In this document: positions 8,025 through 17,288 of the stretch, one piece after another
Layout: the number at the start of each line of letters is the position of its first letter
Numbering within the stretch: the first letter of the stretch is position 1
From: Mycolicibacter virginiensis
GTDB lineage: Bacteria; Actinomycetota; Actinomycetes; Mycobacteriales; Mycobacteriaceae
Direction: 5' to 3'
Length of the DNA stretch: 64,000 nucleotides
Assembly: GCF_022374935.2 (NCBI RefSeq)
Contig: NZ_CP092430.2
Span: forward strand, 2,418,001-2,482,000
The notes under the pieces: model-generated
Database searches by the model: none
Told to the model about the DNA's origin: nothing
Seen by the model: the letters and a program-made list of their open reading frames with translations, nothing else
Made by a program: the position numbers and the translations under genes

Positions 8025-8680
8025 TTGACTACTCGCATTTCGGCAGGAGTCCAGCAATCGCTCCACCAGACCGGTACCGCCCCCGTAAGCAGCCGAAACA
8101 GGACCGTGCCAAGGAGACTCGGCAACGGGTCCTCGATGCTGCTGCTCAAGTTTTTTCCGAGCGCGGCTATTCGAAGGGCACCACCAACCGCATCGCTGAA
8201 ATTGCGGAGCTGTCCATCGGTTCGCTGTATCAGTACTTCCCGAACAAGGATGCGATCCTGCGCGCCCTGATGGACCAGCACGTCGAGGCGGGTAGGGAAC
8301 TGCTGGTCCAACGCACCGCCGACGGCCTGCCCGACCGCCTTGAGGACACGCTCCGAGTCTTTGTCCGCTCGGCCATCGACAACCATCGCGAAGACCCGGG
8401 GCTGCATCGAGTGCTCTTCGAGGAAGCTCCGCGATCCCCCGAGTTCCTCGACCACCTGCACCATCTCGAACGCATGGCGGTCGCATCCACCGTACAGCTA
8501 CTCGCTGCGTACCCCGAGGTGAACGTCAGCGATCTCACGACCGCCGCACAGGTCACCGTCGCCACCATCGAAGCGCTGGTCCACCGACTTATCGCAACAC
8601 CCACCCCGGTTGCCGCCGACGTAGCGGAAGACGCGATCGTCACGATGCTCTGCAGCTACCTTGCCGGCAGCGCCCGGTGA
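8025..8680 (+). pseudogene. TetR/AcrR-family regulator with apparent 1-nt frameshift near the N-terminus
   Basis: The body of a TetR regulator is clear: AKETRQRVLDAAAQVFSERGY, then the HTH TNRIAEIAELSIGSLYQYFPNKDAI, then a helical ligand domain ending YLAGSAR. Its frame has no ATG, GTG or TTG before codon 8270, which is after the HTH. A TTG at 8025 in another frame gives MTTRISAGVQQSLHQTGTA. One extra C in the run of five C at 8080-8084 would fuse the two as TGTAPRKQPKQDRAKE, a normal TetR N-terminus. So it is either a real deletion (dead gene) or a sequencing error. Confidence 0.75.
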
Positions 8681-8706
8681 TTTCTTAGACGGACGTCGGC
8701 CCGAAA

Positions 8707-9264
8707 TCAGCTCTGCAAGTGGCGAATCAGCTGTGACCAGACTCCGCGCAGCGATTCGACTACTTCCTCTGACTCCTGCGGATGTAGCCCGTTGAAGTTC
8801 TTGGCCGGGATCGACAGTTCGATGTCGTCGGGTACCTTCGCGCCGGCGATCGCGAGCGTCTTTCGTGCGTCCGCGTGCGCCCAGGCCGCGCCATAGCGGC
8901 CCAGCGCGGTGCCGATCACGGCTGCGGGCTTGCCGGTCAATGCGGCCTCGCCGTACGGGCGTGAGAGCCAATCGAACGCGTTCTTGACGACGCCGGGCAA
9001 ACCGCCGTTGTACTCGGGAGTGACCACCAACAGGGCGTCGGAGTTGGCCGCCTCTGCGCGAAGAGCTTCGACAGCTTCGTTGGCCGGTGCAACGTCGAGG
9101 TCTTCGTTGTAATGCGGCAACTCGCCTAAACGATCGAACAGAATCGGCTCGATCTGAGGGGGCGCAAGGTTGATGGCCGTCGCGGCCAGCTGACGATTAA
9201 GCGAACCGGATCGCAAGCTGCCGACGAGGACGAGAACCCGGGCACTGAGTAGTGATTGGCTCAT
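8707..9264 (-). CDS. NADPH-dependent FMN reductase (flavodoxin-like)
   Basis: About 185 residues. The phosphate-binding loop GSLRSGSLNRQ follows the first strand, and the family hallmark PEYNGGLPGVVKNAFDWLSR is complete. It probably reduces FMN or quinones with NAD(P)H in the cytoplasm. A TTG at 9276 has a better-spaced GGAG than the ATG at 9264, so four more residues are possible. The end of the gene shares a roughly 30-bp stretch with the region after the SRPBCC gene. Confidence 0.85.
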   Translation of the reverse strand: MSQSLLSARVLVLVGSLRSGSLNRQLAATAINLAPPQIEPILFDRLGELPHYNEDLDVAPANEAVEALRAEAANSDALLVVTPEYNGGLPGVVKNAFDWLSRPYGEAALTGKPAAVIGTALGRYGAAWAHADARKTLAIAGAKVPDDIELSIPAKNFNGLHPQESEEVVESLRGVWSQLIRHLQS

Positions 9265-9398
9265 TGGTTGCAACACATCTCCGCGCTAGCGTTGGAGTGC
9301 CGCGGGTTGGGCGGCTCGTTGCGATCGTAGTTGGCGATGCGGCGAAGGCCCTGCGCGGCAGGTATCCACTACCCTCTCCTCTCCCGGGCGCCGCTGGA

Positions 9399-9420
9399 TC
9401 AATACGTCACTGTGACGAAA
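9399..9420. promoter_or_regulatory. palindromic operator-like site, copy 2
   Basis: The core CGTCACTGTGACG (9405-9417) differs from copy 1 only in its central base. It lies in the 288-bp region between the divergent FMN reductase and epimerase-family genes, the natural place for a shared operator. The rest of that region shows no other feature I can support. Confidence 0.55.
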
Positions 9421-9552
9421 CGGCATGTAGGCCCTGTCCGGCCCAGCTGTCGTGAAAACGGTTATGGCAAAAGAAAATTGACATGCACTAGCCGCGCTAC
9501 ATCGGCTGAGGCAACATGTAGAGATCGGCGAACTTCCCAGGAGGTGCTAGCA

Positions 9553-10470
9553 GTGCGCGTGTTCGTCACGGGCGGTACCGGCGCGATCGGCAGCCACGCG
9601 GTGCCCGCACTGATCGCCGCCGGCCACGAGGTCACCGCGATGGTGCGAAATGACGCGAAGGCATCGGTCGTGGCCAGCCAGGGTGCTACCCCGCTTCAGG
9701 TGTCGCTGTTCGATCGCGATGCGCTCAGCGAGGCGTTTCGCGGCCACGATGCGGTGGTGAACATGGCTTCGGCACTTCCGTCTCCGCAGCGGTTCGTGTT
9801 GAAATCCGCCTGGGAGCAGTGTCATCGCATCCGTACCGAGGGGTCGGCGGCGGTCGTCGACGCAGCGCACGCGGCAGGGGTTTCGCGAGTGGTGCAAGAG
9901 TCGGTGGCGATGCTCTACCGCGATGGAGCGGATCGCTGGCTTGACGAGGATTGCCCCGTCGACCACTACCCCAGCTCCACAGGCAACCACGCGGCCGAGG
10001 ACAGCGCGCGGCGATTCGCCGAAACCGGCGGCGATGCAGTCATTTTGCGGTTCGGGCTGTTCTACGGGCCAGGAGCGGCGCATAGCGAACAGATCATAGA
10101 TATGGCCCGGCGTCACGTGGCGTTCCAGGCCGGCCGCCGCGACTCCTACATGTCGTCGATCTACCTCACCGATGCGGCCAGCGCAGTGGTTGCCGCACTG
10201 ACCTGCGCCGCCGGCACCTACAACGTCGTCGATGACGAGCCGGTCACCAAGTCGCAGAACACCCAGGCGCTAGCCGATTCCGCTGGTGTCAGGCCATGGA
10301 TCACTGGGCCGGGTCGGTTGGCGCTGCTGCTCGGCGATCGCACCACGTCGATGACCAGATCACTGCGTGTCAGCAACAAACGCTTTCGCGAGGCCACCGG
10401 ATGGGCACCTCGCTATCGCAGTGTCCGAGAGGGCTACTCAGCCATGGCGGCCATTGCCTGGGGCAGTTGA
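9553..10470 (+). CDS. NAD(P)-dependent epimerase/dehydratase (atypical SDR)
   Basis: 305 residues from a GTG preceded by an ideal GGAGG eight bases upstream; the open frame extends further left without a good start. The NAD-binding TGGTGAIG motif is at residues 6-13. The later block VQESVAMLYRDG, FGLFYGPGAAH and YLTDAASAVVAAL resembles extended SDR/NmrA-like reductases. The active-site Tyr-x-x-x-Lys is not obvious, so catalysis is uncertain. It is probably controlled from the palindrome at 9399. Confidence 0.8.
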   Translation: MRVFVTGGTGAIGSHAVPALIAAGHEVTAMVRNDAKASVVASQGATPLQVSLFDRDALSEAFRGHDAVVNMASALPSPQRFVLKSAWEQCHRIRTEGSAAVVDAAHAAGVSRVVQESVAMLYRDGADRWLDEDCPVDHYPSSTGNHAAEDSARRFAETGGDAVILRFGLFYGPGAAHSEQIIDMARRHVAFQAGRRDSYMSSIYLTDAASAVVAALTCAAGTYNVVDDEPVTKSQNTQALADSAGVRPWITGPGRLALLLGDRTTSMTRSLRVSNKRFREATGWAPRYRSVREGYSAMAAIAWGS

Positions 10471-10494
10471 CCGCCATCGCCGAGTGCCGCAGTG

Positions 10495-10731
10495 CTACCG
10501 CGGCGGTGGCGGCGTTACCGGCTGGCACGCATTGACTGCCGGATTCCACCAGTTACCCGGACCGCAGTTCGGCGGCGCGGTGGGCTGGCACGCATTGGCT
10601 CCGGGATTCCACCAGTTGCCCGGACCGCAGTCAGGCGGCTGAGCCGAGGCCACCGCGGGCTCTACCGTTGTCACATACGCCACAGGCGCTAACGCCACAG
10701 CCGCGGCGAATGCCACGCGAAGAACGAACAT
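10495..10731 (-). CDS. small secreted protein with duplicated CGPGNWWNP motif
   Basis: 78 residues. A signal peptide (about 1-30, ending VASA) precedes QPPDCGPGNWWNPGANACQP, and this motif repeats as CGPGNWWNP then AVNACQP. Each unit has two Cys twelve residues apart, likely a disulfide loop. The tail is Pro-rich. Short exported proteins of this style occur in mycobacteria; the function is unknown. Confidence 0.65.
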   Translation of the reverse strand: MFVLRVAFAAAVALAPVAYVTTVEPAVASAQPPDCGPGNWWNPGANACQPTAPPNCGPGNWWNPAVNACQPVTPPPPR

Positions 10732-10840
10732 AGTGAGACCTCCTTCGGGAGTGCCTAGACCCCCACTTTGGGCGTCGATCTAGTAGCACTACCCCATGCG
10801 GCGGTCTCGCAATCACACGCAGGAGATAGCAATTCGAGAG

Positions 10841-12868
10841 TCAGCCGAACAGGGCCGGATCGGCGACAGTGACGCTCGCCGGGACCTCTCCTTCGCGCAC
10901 TGCAGTAACAGGGACCTCGAACCATGACCCCTTACCGCCGCATTCGTTCGAATTGATCGTGTATCTGTATGTCCCACTGAGGGTGCCATCGGGTAGCGGA
11001 TTCAGTGTCAGAGAATTATCTGTGGTGTGTTCGCGGGTGGGGTCGGAGTCGCAGGGGACGCGGATTGGTGTTGACATCTGGTGCCAGCGGCCATCGACCA
11101 GTCGCAGAACACTGGCCAGTCCTGTGGCTTGGGTGGGGTTAGCTTCATCGAGGGCGGCTGCGGTGGCTACGCATCCTGACGCTGTGCATCGTGATCGATA
11201 CGCCCACCACTGGCGTAGTACGTCGCTGGTGTGGTTGAAAGTGCCATCGGAACGGGTTTGGCCGGTATTGAGAGTCAGTTGATACGCGCCAGCCAAGACG
11301 GGGCCCGTCATAGTTTCAGGAGTAGGCAGCTCAGCGATTATCGGATCTGGCATGGTGATCTCGGGCGGGTTGTCGCCGACTCGCACTGCTGTGAACGGTG
11401 TTTGGAAAACCCCGCCTTGCCGCCCACATTCACTGGTAATGACTGTCATGGTTACGGTGCTCTGGAACGATCCGTCAGACTGCGGTTGCAGCTGCGAAGC
11501 CGTTACGGTCGTGTCTTGGCCCTTCTCCATCGTGCCATCAGCGCCTATGGAACACGCGTCCATATCATCGCGTTTCCGCCTCGGAGACTCGTGCCAGTTG
11601 CCATCGACAAACTGAAAGCGCGTAGCAGTCCCGTTGTCTTGCAGCCGATTGTGATCCTCGGAATTCAATGGCAATCCAATGGCGAAACAGGCGGATTGGT
11701 TGCAGCTAGTTCGCATCGCCCACCACCGCTCGTAGTCCTCGTACGGCAGTGGATGCGGAGAACCCATCAAGGTCGACTGTGCGGGACGGTATTGAAAGCG
11801 AAATGTTCCGTCGAGTGGCGCCGTCGCGGCTATGGGGTGAATCTCCTCGACGTGGGTAGCCGGGTGGTTTCGGATATAGGTCCCCATGGCCACCACAGTG
11901 GCGATCAGGACGGTTACCACGGACAAGATTGCGACGCCACGCTTCCGGCCGCGTTGCCGACGGTTCTCCTGGGTTTGAATTGCGGCGGGGGTAGCCGTGA
12001 CCTGGCGTCGCACGGTCGAACGGTCAGCATCATTCTCGGCCTGGCTCAGTGCGGATGCGAACTCCGCACACGTGGCGAACCGATCTGCCGGGGCCTTGGA
12101 CAGTGCTTTCCCGAGTACCTCGTCAAGCGCAGCCAACTCCGGACGTAACGCGCTCAACTTCGGCGGTGTCGCGGTGAGGTGCTGCCCAATCACGGCTGCC
12201 GGGTTGGAGTTGCTAAACGGGGCTGAGCCGGTAAGCAGGTGATATGTGGTCGCCGCCAACGCGTACTGGTCAGCCCGCCCGTCCAGGCTCTGCCCCATCA
12301 GCTGTTCTGGTGCAGCGTAGGCAACAGTCCCGACCGTCAGATTCGTTGCCGTGAGTCCAGCAGAGTCAACGATCTCCCGGGCTATCCCGAAGTCAGACAG
12401 GGCGATACGCGGCGGGCCGGAGGACGCGGATTCGATCAGGATGTTTCCCGGCTTGACATCGCGGTGCAGCAGACCGCGCTGGTGCGCGTAGTCCAAAGCG
12501 CCGGCGATCGCCGAGACGATGGTTGTCACCTCGGCTACTGGCATGCCAGCGGGGTGCTTGGTACGCACCAATTGGCTGGCGTCGCAGCCGTCGACGTAGT
12601 CCATAGCGATCCACAGACGGCCGTCGAACTCGCCGCGATCGTGAACGCCGACGATGTGCGGGTGCCAAAGGCCTGCGGCAAGATCGGCTTCGCGAACGAA
12701 CCGCCCCCGAAACTCGTGATTGCCGGTAAACGCTTCGGGCAAGATCTTCAGGGCGTCACGCCTGGGTAAGCGTGGATGTTCGGCGAGATACACCTCGCCC
12801 ATCCCGCCTGCGCCAATACTTCTGACGATGGTGTAACCAGCGAATTCTGTACCGGCCAGCAGCGCCAT
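10841..12868 (-). CDS. receptor-type Ser/Thr protein kinase (Pkn family)
   Basis: 675 residues from the ATG giving [19 protein letters not shown]. The Hanks kinase domain covers about 11-275: GAGGMGEVY (19-27), Lys41, HRD with Asp137 in [11 protein letters not shown] with Asp159, and APE (186-188). A basic juxtamembrane stretch precedes one TM helix (about 311-330). The roughly 340-residue extracellular part holds two homologous domains. Each has WWA-x-R-x-x-C, a LVDGxWH or FVDGNWH stretch, a second Cys region and CGxxG before a TAVR strand. It is the mycobacterial PknF/PknJ style of sensor kinase. It lies 82 bases downstream of mpaB. Confidence 0.92.
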   Translation of the reverse strand: MALLAGTEFAGYTIVRSIGAGGMGEVYLAEHPRLPRRDALKILPEAFTGNHEFRGRFVREADLAAGLWHPHIVGVHDRGEFDGRLWIAMDYVDGCDASQLVRTKHPAGMPVAEVTTIVSAIAGALDYAHQRGLLHRDVKPGNILIESASSGPPRIALSDFGIAREIVDSAGLTATNLTVGTVAYAAPEQLMGQSLDGRADQYALAATTYHLLTGSAPFSNSNPAAVIGQHLTATPPKLSALRPELAALDEVLGKALSKAPADRFATCAEFASALSQAENDADRSTVRRQVTATPAAIQTQENRRQRGRKRGVAILSVVTVLIATVVAMGTYIRNHPATHVEEIHPIAATAPLDGTFRFQYRPAQSTLMGSPHPLPYEDYERWWAMRTSCNQSACFAIGLPLNSEDHNRLQDNGTATRFQFVDGNWHESPRRKRDDMDACSIGADGTMEKGQDTTVTASQLQPQSDGSFQSTVTMTVITSECGRQGGVFQTPFTAVRVGDNPPEITMPDPIIAELPTPETMTGPVLAGAYQLTLNTGQTRSDGTFNHTSDVLRQWWAYRSRCTASGCVATAAALDEANPTQATGLASVLRLVDGRWHQMSTPIRVPCDSDPTREHTTDNSLTLNPLPDGTLSGTYRYTINSNECGGKGSWFEVPVTAVREGEVPASVTVADPALFG

Positions 12869-12950
12869 GTAGCGCAGCGTAGCCGGTCGTCGGCGATGAA
12901 CTCCGTAAGGACTTCGAATGGGTTGGCGTCGCCGGCGTTCCGTCGACCGC

Positions 12951-14159
12951 CTACGCGGAGCGCGCTGCCGCGGGATGGCCGCCATTGTCGGGTGCGGCAT
13001 CGACCAGATCGTGGTGTACTCCGTAACGCTGCCGCTGTTCGGCCATCAGCCGCGGATAGTTGGCCAAAGCGCGCCGGGTCCGCAGTTCATTGACCCCGGG
13101 GATGCGCGCCAGTACCTCGTTGACCCCGCCGACGGCCGGGCCCAGTACCCGCGGCAGGTACTTGAAGGCCGTGTCCGCCACACCAAGCCGGCTGGCGTTG
13201 GCGTCACCGAGAAACGCCCGGGTCATGCCATTGATGATGTTCACACCGACGCGGTGCTTCCAGGCTCCCCCGAACGGCATTAGCTCGGCGATCTCGCGCG
13301 CCAGATAGTCGTGCGTCAATGCGCGGACGAAGTCACGGTCCCCGTCGTCGGGTTCCACCGCGGTCAGCGCATACAGTTCGGCGATGCGGATCTGATCGGC
13401 TTCGGTGGCCGGATTCAGCTCGGGTGCAACACCGTTGAGGAGACCGACGTAGCGCCAGAAGTGGTAGATGTCGTCGAGTTCGTCTTGGGTATAGCGAACC
13501 CCCAGTTGGTGCATCGCTGCCAGGGCGATCCGACCGAACTCAACGATGGTGAACGCCATGTAGCTCTGCGGAATGGGTGCACCCCACGCATCGCTGTTCC
13601 AGTCGTTCTCGGCCAGCAGATGACGCCGGACGAACGCATGAATCATTCGGACCCGCAACGTCGTGGCCAGACCGGCGCCGTCGCGCCGCAGGCCGCCGGG
13701 CGTCAGGATCTCCTCCAGCCACGCGCCGACCTCGATCGACCGCACGGCGGCCTGGCTGGTGTAGCGGCCGGTCAACACCAACGGCATCCCGGCGGCGGCG
13801 TTCATGGCACCGGCAGTCAACGAGGCCGCACCCAAGACGATGCCGTAGGACGCGGTGTGGCGCACGATATGACCCGCGGCCCTATCCAGGCGGTCGTGGT
13901 CGAGCCAGTCGGGCTCGTGGTCAATCTGGTCGAACAATGCCCGCAGCGATTCCGGCGGCGACTCGACAGAGTCGATGCCGTGCTGGACCGCTGCCCGAAA
14001 CATGGCCATCCCCGCCCCGCTAGGCAGCGCGGCGAAATCGGCTACCACGGCATCGGCCAGCGGGTCGGCGATCCGTGTCCCGGCGATCCAGTCGCGGCCG
14101 GCCTGGCCGTATCGCGCAACGGCTAGGTCGGCATTGGGGACATTGGACACGTTTGCCAT
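12951..14159 (-). CDS. oxygenase MpaB family protein (DUF2236)
   Basis: 402 residues. The family features are the haem-ligand style helices: [31 protein letters not shown], and the C-terminal MTRAFLG and [15 protein letters not shown] segments. DUF2236 proteins include fungal MpaB and rubber-cleaving Lcp, haem b oxygenases acting on polyprenyl-like substrates; the substrate here is not shown. It is divergent from a TetR gene with paired TGAG/CTCA half-sites in the 57-bp spacer. Confidence 0.82.
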   Translation of the reverse strand: MANVSNVPNADLAVARYGQAGRDWIAGTRIADPLADAVVADFAALPSGAGMAMFRAAVQHGIDSVESPPESLRALFDQIDHEPDWLDHDRLDRAAGHIVRHTASYGIVLGAASLTAGAMNAAAGMPLVLTGRYTSQAAVRSIEVGAWLEEILTPGGLRRDGAGLATTLRVRMIHAFVRRHLLAENDWNSDAWGAPIPQSYMAFTIVEFGRIALAAMHQLGVRYTQDELDDIYHFWRYVGLLNGVAPELNPATEADQIRIAELYALTAVEPDDGDRDFVRALTHDYLAREIAELMPFGGAWKHRVGVNIINGMTRAFLGDANASRLGVADTAFKYLPRVLGPAVGGVNEVLARIPGVNELRTRRALANYPRLMAEQRQRYGVHHDLVDAAPDNGGHPAAARSA

Positions 14160-14166
14160 ACAGCTA

Positions 14167-14198
14167 TGAGAACATGAGAATGCCTCACCTACTACTCA
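14167..14198. promoter_or_regulatory. nested TGAG/CTCA inverted half-sites
   Basis: TGAG at 14167 and 14175 and CTCA at 14184 and 14195 form two nested inverted pairs within the 57-bp region between the divergent mpaB-like and TetR genes. This is a plausible TetR operator overlapping both promoters. Confidence 0.4.
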
Positions 14199-14216
14199 CT
14201 TTCATCCGGGGGTGCT

Positions 14217-14846
14217 ATGCCCGCGCAGGCACGGTCGCGGCCACAGCAGCAGCGCGCCCGCGAGATGCGCAGCCGCCTGCTCGACACCGCCCGCCAGCTA
14301 ATCGCGCGACGCGGTGTGGAAACGCTGACCACGCAGAGCATTGCTGACACTGCACATGTCAGCATCGGCACTGTCTATCGGTATTTTCCGGATCGCGCCG
14401 CCATCATCGCCGAGCTGGTGGACGATGCCACCCGCGACATCTCGTTCCAACTGGTGCGCGGCGTCGGCCAAGCCATCGATCTTGAGGTGGACCAGGCGGC
14501 GCTGCTTATCGTCGACACCCTGACGGCCGCGTACGAGCAGCACGGCCCGATCCTGCTCGCCGCGCTGACATCCTCATCTTTTGACCTACCGCCCTACCTC
14601 AACCACACCGCGATGGATGAGATTGAGCGCAGTCTTTTGCCGCTGGGCAGCGTCATCCCGAGCAGGGCGCGGCCGGATCTGTCGCCCGCGGAGTTGGACG
14701 ATCTGGTGTTCGTGACTATGGGGGTGACGTCGAGCGCGTGCCTGCGCATCGCCTTGCAGCGGCCCGTGACCGCGGATCGCGAGGCGATGGTCCGGCTGAC
14801 GGCGACCATGCTGGCCGCCGCACTCAAGGCCCCCGACGCTTCCTGA
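14217..14846 (+). CDS. TetR/AcrR-family transcriptional regulator
   Basis: 209 residues with an N-terminal HTH (AREMRSRLLDTARQLIARRG, then TTQSIADTAHVSIGTVYRYFPDRAAI) and a helical ligand-binding domain. The reading frame is intact. It is divergent from the MpaB-like oxygenase gene and very likely its repressor, acting on the half-sites between them. The following SDR may be in the same transcription unit (112-base gap). Confidence 0.88.
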   Translation: MPAQARSRPQQQRAREMRSRLLDTARQLIARRGVETLTTQSIADTAHVSIGTVYRYFPDRAAIIAELVDDATRDISFQLVRGVGQAIDLEVDQAALLIVDTLTAAYEQHGPILLAALTSSSFDLPPYLNHTAMDEIERSLLPLGSVIPSRARPDLSPAELDDLVFVTMGVTSSACLRIALQRPVTADREAMVRLTATMLAAALKAPDAS

Positions 14847-14957
14847 CAGGCTTTACAATTCTGCGCCAAACTGTCACGCTTGCGGCCGGACGTGGGGCTG
14901 GCGAAACCAATCGGAAGGTCCGCTGCTCCACATGCATCGACGACAGGGAGTCAGCAG

Positions 14958-15812
14958 GTGGCAGGCACCGAATTCTCCGGCCGCACCATGGTGGTGTCCG
15001 GCGCAAGCCGCGGTATCGGCCTGGCCATCGGACTGGGCGCGGCACGACTAGGCGCCAACGTGGTGCTGTTGGCCAAGACTGGCGAGCCGCATCCGCGACT
15101 GCCCGGCACCGTGCACACCGCGGCCGCCGAGATCGAGGAAGCCGGCGGAAAGGCTCTGGCGGTCGTGGGCGACGTGCGCAGCGAGGAAGACGTGCAGCGC
15201 GCCGTGGACGCCGCGGTCGACAGGTTCGGCGGCATCGACATCTGCGTCAACAATGCCAGCTCCATCGCGACCGAGCCGTCAGAGCATTTGTCCGCCAAGA
15301 AGTTTGACCTCATGCAGGACATCAACGTGCGCGGGACATTCCTGCTGACCAAGGCGTGCCTGCCGCACCTACGCAAGTCCGCGGCACCGCACGTGCTGAC
15401 GATCGCTCCCCCGATCAACATGAACCCGTACTGGTTGGGCGTACACCCGTCCTACACGCTGTCCAAATACGGAATGACGTTGCTGACGCTGGGCTGGGCC
15501 GCTGAATACGCCGACGCCGGAATCGCGAGCAACTGCCTGTGGCCGGAGACCTACATCGCGACCTCTGCGGTGGCCAACTCCCCCGACGGCGGCGAGTTAC
15601 TGGAGAAGGCGCGCAGCCCGCAGATCATGGCTGATGCCGCCGTGGAGATTCTGCGGCGCCCGGCCGCCGAGGCCAGCGGCCAGTGCTACATCGACGCCGA
15701 CGTGTTGGCGGAGGCCGGCGTGACCGACTTCTCCAGCTACGGGGGCGGACCAGAGCCGCTGATGGACTTCTTCGTCGACCGGCCGCTGGGCGCCGGGGTC
15801 TCCGGGCGCTAA
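14958..15812 (+). CDS. short-chain dehydrogenase/reductase
   Basis: 284 residues from a GTG preceded by GGGAG. The cofactor motif GASRGIG is at about residues 15-21, NNASS is the structural NNAG-type motif, and Tyr-x-x-x-Lys occurs in SYTLSKYGM. The length and the segment VLTIAPPINMNPYWL resemble the HSDL2-like/acyl-CoA-associated SDR subgroup. Its neighbour is a convergent enoyl-CoA hydratase overlapping by four bases, so lipid or steroid metabolism is possible but not shown. Confidence 0.85.
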   Translation: MAGTEFSGRTMVVSGASRGIGLAIGLGAARLGANVVLLAKTGEPHPRLPGTVHTAAAEIEEAGGKALAVVGDVRSEEDVQRAVDAAVDRFGGIDICVNNASSIATEPSEHLSAKKFDLMQDINVRGTFLLTKACLPHLRKSAAPHVLTIAPPINMNPYWLGVHPSYTLSKYGMTLLTLGWAAEYADAGIASNCLWPETYIATSAVANSPDGGELLEKARSPQIMADAAVEILRRPAAEASGQCYIDADVLAEAGVTDFSSYGGGPEPLMDFFVDRPLGAGVSGR

Positions 15813-16597
15813 GGCGTTGTGCTCCAGCGGGGTGCGCGTCGTTGGAGATACGCCTCGACGCCTTCGCGCGCGTCAGGGCTCCCCATCACCTGGTGATGGA
15901 GTTGGGTTTCCAGCTCAGCGACCTGCCGCGGGCCATAGCCGTTGATCACGGTGTCCCACAGCAACCGCTTGCTCAGCGTCGCCGACGTCGGTGCCACATT
16001 GACGGCAATGTCACGGGCGACCGAGAGCGCATGGTCGAGGACGTCCGCGGTCGGCAAGCAGCGGCTGGCGATGCCCATCTGGGCGGCCTCATGCCCGTCG
16101 AACGTGCGCCCGGTCAGCAGCACCTCGGCGGCAACGGCGGTGCCCGCCAGCCGGGGCAGCGTCCAATGCGCCATGCAGTCCGGAACGACGCCTCGGCGGA
16201 CCTGTGGCACGGCGTATTTCGCGTCCGCGGCCATGATCCGGATATCGGCCTGCAAAGCGATGGTCAGCCCAATCCCGATGGCGTGACCATTGACCGCGGC
16301 GATAACGGGAGTGCTCAACTCGAATGCCGCCGGGCTTATCGGCGAGGCGGTGAACGCGCCGGAGTCCTCGGGCGCCTCGAAGGGGCTTGTCGGCGATGAC
16401 AGGTCGGCTCCGGCGCAGAAGGCGTCGCCGGCACCGGTCAGAACGATCGCGCGAATCGCGTCGTCGGCGTCGCAGTCACGGTAGGCCTGGCTCAGCAGCC
16501 GCCCCATGGTTGCGGTGTAGGCGTTACGGGCCTGGGGCCGGTTCAGCGTGAGCAGCGCGACGCCGTCGGTGACGCTGACCGTCAGGTCGGTCGTCAG
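15809..16597 (-). CDS. enoyl-CoA hydratase/isomerase family protein, probable CTG start
   Basis: 262 residues from CTG. Crotonase landmarks are LTLNRPQARNAYT (N-terminal), GAGDAFCAGADLSS (first oxyanion loop) and VNGHAIGIGLTIAL with ADIRIMA (second). The first ATG (16507) would delete the LNRP strand. No ATG, GTG or TTG is available upstream in frame. A CTG at 16597 gives LTTDLTVSVTDG, a typical N-terminus. It overlaps the preceding stop as CTGA, the same geometry as ATGA/GTGA coupling. Carboxylate catalytic residues were not assigned. Confidence 0.82.
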   Translation of the reverse strand: MTTDLTVSVTDGVALLTLNRPQARNAYTATMGRLLSQAYRDCDADDAIRAIVLTGAGDAFCAGADLSSPTSPFEAPEDSGAFTASPISPAAFELSTPVIAAVNGHAIGIGLTIALQADIRIMAADAKYAVPQVRRGVVPDCMAHWTLPRLAGTAVAAEVLLTGRTFDGHEAAQMGIASRCLPTADVLDHALSVARDIAVNVAPTSATLSKRLLWDTVINGYGPRQVAELETQLHHQVMGSPDAREGVEAYLQRRAPRWSTTP

Positions 16598-17229
16598 CGC
16601 AGGTAAACCTCGCTGCCGCTGGGATACCCGCCGCCGGTGGTAGTGACGTGGACGTGGTCGTAGTGGCCGTAGCCGCCGCGCTGGGCCCCGCCGCCGGGTG
16701 TGTAGTAGACACCGCGCCAGATGGCGTCCTGCAGGCCGAATCGGCCGGCGTTCTCCATCACGTAGGCCACGATCGAATCGCCGAGCGCGATGCCTTCGGC
16801 GCTGCTCGGGTTGGGGACCATCACATCGAGCGCCAAGCCGTTGGGGTGCCAGCGCAGCGCGTCGGCCCGTACGCCACCGATCTGCATGATCTGGGGAAAG
16901 GCGTCGCTGATGCTGCGCGCGGCCTGGATCGTGCGCACCTGCAGGCCACGTTCGGGCGCTACCCCGGCGGGCAGGAACCTCGGCACGGTGCGCGTTCGTG
17001 ACGCCACTGCAAACCGCGCGGGTGGTCCCGCTTCCGGGGACGCTGCCGGTGCGGCTACCAACTGCAAACCGCCTGGTGAATTGTCTTCAGCAACCACCGC
17101 AATGGATTCTTTCGGCACCGCAGGATTGGCGCTACCTCCCACAGCAAAGAACAATGCAGCTGGTGCGAGGACTGCCGCCATCAATACCGATGATCGTTTG
17201 CGCTGGCTGGCTAACTCGTGTCGGCCCAC
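16594..17229 (-). CDS. exported M15-like (HxxGxAxD / HxH) conserved protein
   Basis: About 211 residues from GTG (a TTG at 17241 is an alternative). A signal peptide or anchor VLMAAVLAPAALFFAVGG is followed by a linker rich in Ala/Pro. The C-terminal domain has WHPNGLALDVMVPNP, an HxxGxAxD-like zinc motif, and GHYDHVHV near the end, together resembling M15/hedgehog-type peptidases. It looks like the mycobacterial exported family of Rv0320. Peptidoglycan hydrolysis is inferred, not shown. The last bases overlap the enoyl-CoA hydratase start. Confidence 0.75.
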   Translation of the reverse strand: MGRHELASQRKRSSVLMAAVLAPAALFFAVGGSANPAVPKESIAVVAEDNSPGGLQLVAAPAASPEAGPPARFAVASRTRTVPRFLPAGVAPERGLQVRTIQAARSISDAFPQIMQIGGVRADALRWHPNGLALDVMVPNPSSAEGIALGDSIVAYVMENAGRFGLQDAIWRGVYYTPGGGAQRGGYGHYDHVHVTTTGGGYPSGSEVYLR

Positions 17230-17267
17230 GGGGAGACACAATACGAGAAATTTGGCTAATAGTCACA

Positions 17268-17288
17268 AATTTATAAACCTCATAAATT
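17268..17288. promoter_or_regulatory. AT-rich inverted repeat AATTTAT-N7-ATAAATT
   Basis: A perfect 7-bp inverted repeat with a 7-base spacer, 39 bases upstream of the exported M15-like gene, in an unusually AT-rich patch (about 17240-17300). It is likely promoter/operator DNA for that gene and possibly for the divergent DUF732 gene. Confidence 0.45.

Noticed and set aside
11231-12148. 305-codon plus-strand frame inside the kinase gene
   Set aside because: Antisense to the kinase linker and extracellular region; no ribosome site or conserved motif.
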